In this document: positions 44,621 through 52,243 of the stretch, one piece after another
Layout: each line of letters begins with the position of its first letter
Numbering within the stretch: the stretch's first letter is position 1
Assembly (NCBI RefSeq): GCF_036567765.1
Contig: NZ_DATCTU010000060.1
Coordinates: forward strand, 1 to 64,000
Direction of reading: 5' to 3'
Source of the DNA: Pseudobacteroides sp.
GTDB taxonomy: Bacteria; Bacillota; Clostridia; Acetivibrionales; DSM-2933
DNA length: 64,000 bases
The notes under the pieces: generated by a model
The model's database searches: none
What the model was told of the DNA's origin: nothing
Seen by the model: only the letters and a program-made list of their open reading frames with translations
Program-made: the position numbers and the translations under genes

Positions 44621-45535
44621 ATGAGCATTAAATTCCATTTGCCTGATTTTGTTGAAAATTTTGACTTAAACATAATGCTTTATGAATTAATGAAAACAAG
44701 GCCTGAATGTTTTTATCCGGATATTTCTATAGGCTCTGTATATGGCACGTTTCCAACCTCGGCTTGGAACGGTGGGCGTACATATGGAGGGATAAGCAGT
44801 GAAAGAAGCTATATCATAGAAATACTGAGACAGTTTAATAATCGAGGCATTCCATGCCGTTTTACATTCAGCAACCCTCATATAAAAGAAGAACACTTAA
44901 ATGATAGTTTTTGCAATATGTGCTTAAGGCTAGGACACAACGGATTAAATGAAGCTATTGTTGTTTCTCCTGTTTTGGAAGCCTATATTAGAAAAAATTA
45001 TCCCAAATATAAGATAATAAGTTCAACCTGTAAACAACTTGAAGATATTGAAGGCTTAAAAGAAGAGCTTGAAAAGGATTATAGCCTTGTGGTACTTGAC
45101 TATAATTGGAACAACCGTTTTGGAGAACTCTCTAAAATTCCTTATAAGGAACGCTGCGAAATTCTCATTAATGCATGTTGTGTTCCAAATTGTAAACGAA
45201 GGAGAGAGCATTACGATTATATAGGCAGATACCAGATTGCCATTGCTGAGCATGTGAAAAGGCAATCAAACAGACCCTTTCAATTTCAGGAATTTAAATG
45301 TGAATGCATAACGCCTCATTTTTATGAAACAACTAAGCATAGGACACATATTACACCACAGGATCTTTATGAAAAATATGTTCCTATGGGATATGAAAAC
45401 TTCAAAATAGAAGGGCGTTCACAGCCTCGTGCCACTGTTATAGAAAGTTATGTTTATTATTTGGTCAAGCCTGAGTACAGGGATGAAATACGTTTAACCA
45501 TGCATGTTACAGAGGTTAAACTGATAAAAAAGTAA
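44621..45535 (+). CDS. Peptidase-U32-like protein of unknown function
   Basis: 304 residues, soluble. The core reads SSERSYIIEILRQFNNRGIPCRFTFSN, VVLDYNWNNRFGELSKIPYKE, then CEILINACCVPNCKRRREHY and ITPHFYE. The Cys cluster C-C-V-P-N-C-K-R-R-x-x-H-Y matches the NExCxxxCPxRxxHY segment of U32-like proteins with a TIM-barrel fold, some of which bind an iron-sulfur cluster in hydroxylation pathways. The catalytic function is unknown and the protein may have other relatives. GAGGAGG is 5-8 nt before the ATG. Transcription ends at a hairpin (45582-45613). Confidence 0.5.
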   Translation: MSIKFHLPDFVENFDLNIMLYELMKTRPECFYPDISIGSVYGTFPTSAWNGGRTYGGISSERSYIIEILRQFNNRGIPCRFTFSNPHIKEEHLNDSFCNMCLRLGHNGLNEAIVVSPVLEAYIRKNYPKYKIISSTCKQLEDIEGLKEELEKDYSLVVLDYNWNNRFGELSKIPYKERCEILINACCVPNCKRRREHYDYIGRYQIAIAEHVKRQSNRPFQFQEFKCECITPHFYETTKHRTHITPQDLYEKYVPMGYENFKIEGRSQPRATVIESYVYYLVKPEYRDEIRLTMHVTEVKLIKK

Positions 45536-45581
45536 GTGTAGAATAAAGGTTTTGATTTTTATAAATGAATTTAGTGGGCAT

Positions 45582-45613
45582 AGAGGGTTAAGGTTGTTTT
45601 TAGCCCTCTTTTT
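45582..45613 (+). terminator. Terminator after the U32-like gene
   Basis: AGAGGG at 45582-45587 pairs with CCCTCT at 45604-45609, followed by TTTT; TTAA and TTTA extend the stem. Lies 46 bp past the stop. Confidence 0.65.
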
Positions 45614-45649
45614 AGTGCCTGGGAATTAAAGGAAGGGAGACAGTATCGT

Positions 45650-46549
45650 ATGAGCATCATTGAAACGTTATCAGGCCCTGTCATAGGTGCCGCTATTGGT
45701 TATTGTACAAATTATATTGCAGTAAAAATGCTTTTTAGGCCTGTAAATCCTATTAGGCTAGGAAAATATACATTGCCCTTTACTCCGGGAGTTATTCCAA
45801 AGAGGAAAAAGGAATTTGCTATGGCATTGGGTACCACTATAAGCAATACATTGATTACCCAGGAAGAGCTGGAAAAAGCTTTGCTGTCGGATGGAATGAA
45901 GCAATCTATAACAAACGGAATTGCCGATTATGTTATAAATATGTCCAATACGACTATGACAATAAAAGAGTCTTTAAGCAGCTTTGTGTCCGAAAAGGAT
46001 TATGAGGAAATAAAATCACAATTGCAGCAGTTGTTGAGTCAAAAGATGCTTGCGGGACTTTCCGGCATTGACTTTGGACAAATTATTGCAAGCGAAGCAG
46101 GTGCAGCTGTAAAAGAAAAGCTTAAGGGCAACATGCTGGCTATGATGCTTAGCGACAGTATGATAGCCTCTCTGACAGAACCCATTGGGGAGAGAGTAAA
46201 AGAATATATAAAGAATCATGGTATGGAAAAAATTCAGCCTGCTGTAATAGGAGAGATAGAATGCATTGAAAACCAATCTATGGGTTCTGTATTGAGTAAA
46301 ATATTATTATATGAAAAGCAAATAAAGGAACTGGTTGAACGCATCTATACCGACTGTATTACAAGTGCGTCCGGTGCCATTGCAAGGCAGATTGATATTG
46401 TAGGAATAGTAAAAAACAAAATACAGGACATGGATGTAAAAGATATGGAGAAGCTTGTACTGTCAGTTATGAAAAATGAATTGGATACTGTGATAAATTT
46501 AGGTGCTGTTCTTGGATTCCTCATAGGTCTTTTAAATTTGATTTTTTAA
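45650..46549 (+). CDS. DUF445 (YheB-like) membrane protein
   Basis: 299 residues. The N-terminal helix (about 10-25) ends in GYCTNYIAVKMLFRPVNPIRLG, LPFTPGVIPKRK, the hallmark of DUF445 proteins; a long helical region follows and a C-terminal membrane helix is at about 275-297 (LGAVLGFLIGLLNLIF). The family includes B. subtilis YheB, linked to sporulation, with no known biochemistry. GGAAGGGAG before the ATG. Monocistronic. Confidence 0.9.
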   Translation: MSIIETLSGPVIGAAIGYCTNYIAVKMLFRPVNPIRLGKYTLPFTPGVIPKRKKEFAMALGTTISNTLITQEELEKALLSDGMKQSITNGIADYVINMSNTTMTIKESLSSFVSEKDYEEIKSQLQQLLSQKMLAGLSGIDFGQIIASEAGAAVKEKLKGNMLAMMLSDSMIASLTEPIGERVKEYIKNHGMEKIQPAVIGEIECIENQSMGSVLSKILLYEKQIKELVERIYTDCITSASGAIARQIDIVGIVKNKIQDMDVKDMEKLVLSVMKNELDTVINLGAVLGFLIGLLNLIF

Positions 46550-46647
46550 TTTCTAAAACATATTGACAAAAATTCCTTTTTCCATTAGCATTAAAACATA
46601 TAAAACAAATAAGAATAATAGGAATTATTTGTGAAGGGGGCTAATAG

Positions 46648-48255
46648 ATGGCTTACGATCAGATTTGGAAACAGGATGAAGAAAATCTGAACAATGTCGA
46701 GAAAATCAAATTAAGAAGAGACGGGCTTGATGTTGTTGACACAATTATAAATAAATACTCAAAGCAAGGACTGGATTCGGTATCAGAGGATGATAAGATA
46801 CTTTTAAAATGGGCAGGGATTTATGAACAAAGGCCCAAAACCGGTCAGTTCATGCTAAGGGTGCGTATCAATACGGGAATAATGAGTTCGGTTCAGGCAA
46901 AAACATTGGCAGACATCTCTCATAAGTATGGCAGGGATTATGCCAGAATAAGTACAAGGGGTGCAGTTCAATTTTATAATATTGAGATAAATGATTTGCC
47001 GGATATTTTTAAGATGCTTGAAAGTGTGGGGCTTGCAAGCTATGAGTCCTGTGGTGATTGTCCTAGGACTGTTGTAGGCAATCCTTTAGCAGGAATTGAT
47101 AAAGATGAGTTAATGGATACAACTGACATAGTTAATGAGGTAAATAACTTTTTTCTCTTAAACAGAGACTTTTCCAACTTGCCGAGAAAATTTAAGATTT
47201 CAATATCATCAAGCATAAACAACCCGGGAAATTGCGAAATAAATGACATTTCCTTTACTCCTGCGGTTAAGGTAGTTGATGGAAATGAAGTTATTGGGTT
47301 TCATTTTAGAGTGGGTGGAGGGCTTTCAACAAAACCTAATATGGCAAAAGAGGTTGATGCCTTTGTTCTTCCGGAGGATGTCTTAAGGGTAGTGGTAGGA
47401 GCTGCAACAATATTCAGGGACTTTGGTTACAGAAAAAGCAGAAATCATGCCCGCTTGAAGTTTCTTATAGAAGACTGGGGAGTAGAAAAATTTACCCAGA
47501 AATTGTTTGAGTATACAGGCAAGCTGCCGTCAAAGGGCATAGACAAGGTAGAAAATTGGAACAGCTCATATTTCTATGGTGTTAATAAGCAAAAGCAAAA
47601 AGATAAAAGCTATATTGGAATACATGTACCGTTAGGAAGCCTAAAATCAGGCCAGTTAACTGAATTGGCCAAGATAAGTGAAAGGTTTGGCGATGGTTTT
47701 ATAAGAACCACTTCAAGCCAGAATATTATTATAACAGGGATTAAGAATTCTGATATTGATGAGGTATTAAGCCTGCCAATTTTTAAGGATTTGAGCCCAA
47801 ATCCCAAAACATTTTTAAGTCATTTAGTGGCGTGTACCGGTTCAAAGTACTGTAATCTTGCCCTGGCAGACACACAAAAAATCGGGGAAAGGCTTGCAAG
47901 CTATCTTGACAGCAAACTGAAGCCTGATACACCTATACGTATAAACATAACAGGCTGTCCTAATTCTTGCGGACACCTTCATATAGCTGATATTGGCCTG
48001 CAGGCTGCCATGGTAAAATCAGAGGATAAGATGGAAGAGGCGTATGATGTCTTTATTGGCGGAAAGCTTGGACCTGGGGCACAATTCGCTCAGAAACTAA
48101 AAGGACGTGTTAAGGAAGATAATTTGCTGTCGCTAATTTACATGTTTGTTTCAGTCTATTTGGAGAAACGAGATGGTGCAGAGTCATTTAATGAGTTTGT
48201 AAAAAGACTGGAAATATCATTTTTTCAGGAAATTTTGGATAACAACAATCATTGA
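46648..48255 (+). CDS. Ferredoxin-type nitrite/sulfite reductase
   Basis: 535 residues, the length of assimilatory siroheme reductases. Two ferrodoxin-like repeats (FMLRVRINTGIMS and YIGIHVPLGSLKSG) and siroheme/[4Fe-4S] motifs are seen: CGDCPRTVVGNPLAG, ACTGSKYCNLA (C-x5-C) and NITGCPNSCGHLHIADIGL (C-x3-C). They perform six-electron reduction of nitrite to ammonia or sulfite to sulfide with ferredoxin. NirA-type and Sir-type cannot be separated by eye; Arg/Lys residues around the siroheme suggest either. It is convergent with asrCBA and shares a terminator. GAAGGGGG precedes the ATG. The promoter shows TTGACA at 46563 but no Crp/Fnr-type site. Confidence 0.88.
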   Translation: MAYDQIWKQDEENLNNVEKIKLRRDGLDVVDTIINKYSKQGLDSVSEDDKILLKWAGIYEQRPKTGQFMLRVRINTGIMSSVQAKTLADISHKYGRDYARISTRGAVQFYNIEINDLPDIFKMLESVGLASYESCGDCPRTVVGNPLAGIDKDELMDTTDIVNEVNNFFLLNRDFSNLPRKFKISISSSINNPGNCEINDISFTPAVKVVDGNEVIGFHFRVGGGLSTKPNMAKEVDAFVLPEDVLRVVVGAATIFRDFGYRKSRNHARLKFLIEDWGVEKFTQKLFEYTGKLPSKGIDKVENWNSSYFYGVNKQKQKDKSYIGIHVPLGSLKSGQLTELAKISERFGDGFIRTTSSQNIIITGIKNSDIDEVLSLPIFKDLSPNPKTFLSHLVACTGSKYCNLALADTQKIGERLASYLDSKLKPDTPIRINITGCPNSCGHLHIADIGLQAAMVKSEDKMEEAYDVFIGGKLGPGAQFAQKLKGRVKEDNLLSLIYMFVSVYLEKRDGAESFNEFVKRLEISFFQEILDNNNH

Positions 48256-48278
48256 TAGCACAACGAAAAGTCATGAAT

Positions 48279-48325
48279 AAGAAAAACAAGCTGTAGTCAT
48301 TATATGCAGACAGCTTGTTTTTCTT
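48279..48325. terminator. Bidirectional terminator between nirA-like and asrC
   Basis: AAGAAAAACAAGCTG at 48279-48293 pairs perfectly with CAGCTTGTTTTTCTT at 48311-48325; the arms supply T-runs on both strands. Confidence 0.85.
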
Positions 48326-48363
48326 AATTAATTTTGCTTAGTTATTTTTCATTCATGCCTTAA

Positions 48364-49359
48364 TTAACTCATTAAATTGTTCTTTTCATAATAATAGCCT
48401 GAAAACTCCAGTTTGTCAGCTACCTTTGCCTGAGGAGGAAGAGTGATGTCTTTAAGAACATACTCCTTGAACACCTGATATCCGGTTCTGTCCACGATAT
48501 ATCCCACATGCTCCTTGCCATCTGGACTATCCTTGTCAATGAATTTATCGATGTAGATATATAAGTTTTTGATAACCTTAATAATTGTCTCCTTGTCAAC
48601 CCACTCAAGAAAAGTAGCTGCAAGACGGGGGTTTTTCTTACCGGTCCTGCCCATGACAACCACACGGAAAAAGTTCTGGGGGTTTCGGTGCCAGGCATTA
48701 GTGGGGCATTTCATGATACATTCACCGCAGCCTATGCATCTGGTTTTGTCAAGCTTAATCTTATAGTTTACCATGGATAGTGCTCCAGTAACTCTGCGTT
48801 TGCAATTCTTAACACAGGCATTGCAGGAGATGCATCTGTATTCGTCATATTGCCTGTCAACCTGACCGATTATTCCAATATCCTGTAAATGAGCCTTAAT
48901 ACAGTCGTTTGGACAGCCTGTCAATGCGATTTTTACATGGTAGTCATTGGGGAAGGCTGTTTTTTCGATCTCATAGGCAAAAGCAGTTGTGTCATAGTTT
49001 GCAAACGGACATACCCTGTTACCTATACAAGCGGATATGTTCCTTGTACCTGCAGCAGGATAACCTTCTAAGGGAGTATCGATTTCAACACCGTGTAAAA
49101 CCTCTATTTCGGTTATATATGGAGCAATAATATTATTTATCTCCTGCATGTTTTCAAAGTCAATTTGAGGTATTTCAAAACCTTGCCTGCTTGTTATGTG
49201 AACGGTTCCGTTTCCGTATCTGTTGGCAATTTCCTTTAAAAGATCAAAGTGCTTTACGTTAAGGTGGCCGCCTGGAACCCTTATTCTTAATGCTGTTTTC
49301 CCTCTTTTTTTAGTAATTCTCCATGCATTCTTCTTAACTTTTTTTGTATTTATTGACAT
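48364..49359 (-). CDS. asrC: Anaerobic sulfite reductase subunit C
   Basis: 331 residues from the ATG at 49359 (MSINTKKVKKNAWR), with AAAAGGTTGG upstream. It is a short siroheme reductase: RVPGGHLNVKHF opening, SACIGNRVCPFA (C-x5-C) and LTGCPNDCIKA (C-x3-C) bind siroheme and its [4Fe-4S]; two ferredoxin motifs are inserted, CISCNACVKNCK (about residue 190) and CIGCGECIMKCP (about residue 225). This layout is AsrC. It carries out sulfite to sulfide reduction with AsrA/AsrB passing electrons from NADH. It is the last gene of fnt-asrABC, 16 bp after asrB. Confidence 0.93.
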   Translation of the reverse strand: MSINTKKVKKNAWRITKKRGKTALRIRVPGGHLNVKHFDLLKEIANRYGNGTVHITSRQGFEIPQIDFENMQEINNIIAPYITEIEVLHGVEIDTPLEGYPAAGTRNISACIGNRVCPFANYDTTAFAYEIEKTAFPNDYHVKIALTGCPNDCIKAHLQDIGIIGQVDRQYDEYRCISCNACVKNCKRRVTGALSMVNYKIKLDKTRCIGCGECIMKCPTNAWHRNPQNFFRVVVMGRTGKKNPRLAATFLEWVDKETIIKVIKNLYIYIDKFIDKDSPDGKEHVGYIVDRTGYQVFKEYVLKDITLPPQAKVADKLEFSGYYYEKNNLMS

Positions 49360-49375
49360 CTCTACACCAACCTTT

Positions 49376-50173
49376 TCAATCAATAAGAGTCTTTGCCTTG
49401 GTATACCTGAAAACAGGCCCCTCAAGGCATATATAGGTTTCATCTATTTTGCAGTGACCGCATTTACCAACTCCGCAGCTCATGTTTCGTTCGAAGGAAA
49501 CCCAGATGTTTTCCTCTTTGATCCCAAGTTTGATAAACTCCCTGGCAGTGCAACTCATCATAATTGGGGGACCCACAATAATAACTTCTACATTGTCAAA
49601 ATCCTTTACCTTTACATGAGAAACAAAATCAGTTATAAAACCTGTATTACATGCCCAAGCGGAATCATTGCGATCCACAGTCAGAATAACGTTCATATCC
49701 TGAGATTTTGTCCATTGATCCACTTCGCCTTTAAAAAGGATGTCTTTTGGAGTTTTAAATCCTATCAATACATCAAGTCCATTTACTTCGTCCGGATTGT
49801 TTAAAAAATGCTTAATAATGCTTTTGACAGGTGCAAGTCCGGTACCGCCTGCAGACACTATCAGCTGTTTATTCCTGTATGAGTCAAGGGAAAAGCCGTT
49901 GCCGTAAGGACCGCGTAGATGGATATAGTCTCCGGCCTTTAGCTTTTTTATTTCATTTGTTACCTTACCTATGTGACGGATAGTCAGATCTATAAAACCT
50001 GTTCCAAAATCAGAAATGGATATGGGGCATTCTCCGACCGTAGGTATGGACACTTGAAGAAACTGCCCATGAACGACAGGCTTATCATATTCGACCCTAT
50101 AAGTATAGTCAATTTCTGTTTCGGGGGTGACTTGCACAATTTTATATTTCTTTGATAAAAAACTATTTTCCAT
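49376..50173 (-). CDS. asrB: Anaerobic sulfite reductase subunit B
   Basis: 265 residues from the ATG at 50173 (MENSFLSKKYKIVQ), AAGGAGC 9 nt upstream; longer frames overlap asrA and are not needed. The FAD-binding LRGPYGNGF, the NAD-binding GGTGLAPVKSIIKHF and the C-terminal [2Fe-2S] cluster SFERNMSCGVGKCGHC (C-x4-C-x2-C, with a later C in TYICLEGPVF) match AsrB and dihydroorotate-dehydrogenase electron-transfer subunits. It oxidises NADH and feeds electrons to AsrC. It overlaps the asrA stop by about 11 bp, indicating translational coupling. Confidence 0.93.
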   Translation of the reverse strand: MENSFLSKKYKIVQVTPETEIDYTYRVEYDKPVVHGQFLQVSIPTVGECPISISDFGTGFIDLTIRHIGKVTNEIKKLKAGDYIHLRGPYGNGFSLDSYRNKQLIVSAGGTGLAPVKSIIKHFLNNPDEVNGLDVLIGFKTPKDILFKGEVDQWTKSQDMNVILTVDRNDSAWACNTGFITDFVSHVKVKDFDNVEVIIVGPPIMMSCTAREFIKLGIKEENIWVSFERNMSCGVGKCGHCKIDETYICLEGPVFRYTKAKTLID

Positions 50174-51191
50174 CGGTATTTGCTCCTTCTGCCAGTTTAG
50201 CCAATTTGTTAACAGAATTGGAGTAGGATATATACTCGGGGCAAACTTCGTCACATCTGCCGCATCCAGTACACATGTTGTACCCAAAACGCTTTTTAAA
50301 ATCATATACTTTGTGAAAAACCTTAAAGCGCATCCTTTCTCCGTTGCTCCTTCTGAATGAATGTCCTCCTGCCATATCGGTATAGCCGTCAACATGGCAG
50401 CTTGCCCAAACGCGTCTTCTTTCTCCTGCGTTTGGCTGGCCGTCATACTTTATATCCTGCATTGACCAGCAGGTACAGGTCGGACATACAAAATTGCATC
50501 TTCCGCAGGCTATACATCTTTTGGTGTATTCGGACCAGATATCATCTTGGAACATATCCATTGTGATCTTGTTTATATCAGGTACTGCTACCTTTACCTG
50601 ATTTGACTTAACAAACTCAGGGGAGAAGTCAGTTTTTTTACCTTTGTCCTGGAAGTATTTATCAAATTCCGAATTATTAAAGTGGCATGAAACTTTATTA
50701 TCATTAAAGCGAAGAGCAATGTCATAATTATTTGTTTCATTCATGCCCATAGATACGCAGAAGCATGAGTCAAACCCCTCTCTACATTCAAGCATGAATA
50801 TTTTAATCTTGTCTCGCAGCCTCTTATAGTAGTAGTCCCCATTGTTGCCGCCATTTTTTATAAACACCGATTCCAATATGGACAATGAGTTTATATCGCA
50901 AGGTCGCATCAGAATAATATATTTTTTATCATCAATCTGCGGAACTACCTCCTCATCGTTAAAGAAATAAAACAAAGTTTGTGTGATGGGAAAGTATATT
51001 TCCTTGGGAGAAAAATCGGACTTTTCATCATGAATTATGGAATACACATCTTTGATTTCCGAATACCTGACTATATCAGTACCAGAGTAAGTTCCTATGC
51101 CTTCATGCTTGACAGGAGCAAAGATGGTGTATTCTTTATTGAGCTCTTTAAGTACTTCATCAAATTGAGAACAAGTCAGTTCAATAGACAT
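50163..51191 (-). CDS. asrA: Anaerobic sulfite reductase subunit A
   Basis: 342 residues. A helical N-terminal region (MRPCDINSLSILESVF near residue 97) is followed by two [4Fe-4S] motifs near the C-terminus, CIACGRCNFVCPTCTCW (about 227) and CTGCGRCDEVCPEY (about 308), as in AsrA and HdrC-type ferredoxin subunits. AGGAGTC is before the ATG. It passes electrons within the AsrABC complex. It starts next to the end of the fnt gene, so the operon order is fnt, asrA, asrB, asrC on the minus strand, with translation tightly coupled. Confidence 0.93.
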   Translation of the reverse strand: MSIELTCSQFDEVLKELNKEYTIFAPVKHEGIGTYSGTDIVRYSEIKDVYSIIHDEKSDFSPKEIYFPITQTLFYFFNDEEVVPQIDDKKYIILMRPCDINSLSILESVFIKNGGNNGDYYYKRLRDKIKIFMLECREGFDSCFCVSMGMNETNNYDIALRFNDNKVSCHFNNSEFDKYFQDKGKKTDFSPEFVKSNQVKVAVPDINKITMDMFQDDIWSEYTKRCIACGRCNFVCPTCTCWSMQDIKYDGQPNAGERRRVWASCHVDGYTDMAGGHSFRRSNGERMRFKVFHKVYDFKKRFGYNMCTGCGRCDEVCPEYISYSNSVNKLAKLAEGANTDGK

Positions 51192-51192
51192 A

Positions 51193-51981
51193 TCAGGACT
51201 CCTTTATAACTTTTTTTGAAGATATAAACCAGTACACAAAACCCATAAAGAAGGAACCGCCTGCAATGTTGCCCAGGGTAACGGGTACCAGGTTATTTAT
51301 AAAACCAATCCAGTTCACGCTTGGATCGGTATGGGGAGCAAAAATTCCCATACCTAGAAGAGTCATGTTTGCGACGCTGTGTTCGAAGCCTGAACCTATA
51401 AATCCAAAAAGACACCAGAATATCAGCATAAGCTTGGCTGTCTCCTCCTTTGCTCTAGCACACATCCATATGGCAAGACACACAAGAAGATTACAGAGTA
51501 GGCCCCTGAAAAACAATTCACTAAAGGGGGCCGTCATCTTCATTGCAGATGTGCCGACAATAAATGAGTTTAGAGGCTCCTTTGCAATAAGTCCGGTTCC
51601 GGCCATAATTCCTGCCAGCATCAGTGAGCCTGCAAGATTTCCCAGATAGCTTAGAACCCAAACCTTTGCAGTATCAAGCCAGCTTACCTTCTTTTCAAGG
51701 TTGCCGATTACCATTACCATGTTGTTTCCGGTAAAAAGTTCGGCACCGGCAAAAATAACCAGAGTCAATGCAAGGGAAAATGACACACCCATCAATGCTT
51801 TAAGGAAGGGTATATTAGCTTCCTTCAAAGGTGCTCCTACGGAGAAAATCAGTATGATACCCAGCCCCACATATATACCGGCCATCATCGAGTATATAAA
51901 ATACCTTAAAGGTGTTTGTTTGAGAAAGTTTGCCTTGTTTTTTGCGGCCTCGGAAAGCTTGATAACAGTTTCTTTTTCCAA
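51193..51981 (-). CDS. FNT-family channel, probably hydrosulfide or nitrite/sulfite transport
   Basis: 262 residues with six transmembrane helices, FNT fold: an N-terminal KTPLRYFIYSMMAGIYVGLG, the omega-loop LFTGNNMVMVIG, and CLFGFIGSGFEHSVANMTLLGMG with the central His (His in EHSVANM). FNT proteins move formate, nitrite or hydrosulfide. The gene is first in the operon with asrABC, the arrangement of the clostridial hydrosulfide channel FNT3, so export of HS- made by AsrABC is the best guess. It ends 2 bp before the asrA start. Its promoter carries a Crp/Fnr-type site. Confidence 0.88.
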   Translation of the reverse strand: MEKETVIKLSEAAKNKANFLKQTPLRYFIYSMMAGIYVGLGIILIFSVGAPLKEANIPFLKALMGVSFSLALTLVIFAGAELFTGNNMVMVIGNLEKKVSWLDTAKVWVLSYLGNLAGSLMLAGIMAGTGLIAKEPLNSFIVGTSAMKMTAPFSELFFRGLLCNLLVCLAIWMCARAKEETAKLMLIFWCLFGFIGSGFEHSVANMTLLGMGIFAPHTDPSVNWIGFINNLVPVTLGNIAGGSFFMGFVYWFISSKKVIKES

Positions 51982-52046
51982 AGTTTATCAGCCCTTTTCA
52001 TTTTATATTACATAAATTTATATCGAGTAAATTAAACATTTTAATA

Positions 52047-52088
52047 ATTATACTATAAATAATTAAAAAAATTCGTATCCATAGATAC
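52047..52088 (-). promoter_or_regulatory. fnt-asr promoter with Crp/Fnr-type palindrome
   Basis: On the minus strand: GTATC-TATG-GATAC (perfect 5-bp arms, 52075-52088), 22 nt, then TATAAT (52047-52052). The centre is near -41.5. Same spacing as the hcp and fprA promoters and the same TATG spacer as fprA. Confidence 0.65.
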
Positions 52089-52121
52089 CAAATTTACTTT
52101 TATTAGTAAAGAACAAAATGA

Positions 52122-52238
52122 CTTGCAATTTTGCAACATGAACCATAATTTCTTAACATAGAAAAAATACACACCCTTTAGGATGTGCATTTTTTCTATG
52201 TTAAGAAATTATAATGTATTCTACAACGCAACTTTCAA
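52122..52238. repeat. Rearranged repeat copy containing a long terminator
   Basis: CTTGCAATTTTGCAACAT and CATAATTTCTTA (52122-52155) and a matching TTAAGAAATTATAATGTATTCTAC (52202-52224) look like pieces of the dispersed repeat. Between them a 58-bp inverted structure (52150-52207), arms TTCTTAACATAGAAAAAAT and its complement, encloses ACACACCC/GGATGTGC and ends purF-like transcription on the minus strand. Whether the repeat pieces are a true copy is uncertain. Confidence 0.55.
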
Positions 52239-52243
52239 CGAAT

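Noticed and set aside
50174..50446. Long N-terminal extension of asrB
   Set aside because: The extension is antisense-like sequence inside asrA in another frame; the ATG at 50173 has AAGGAGC and gives the normal AsrB length.
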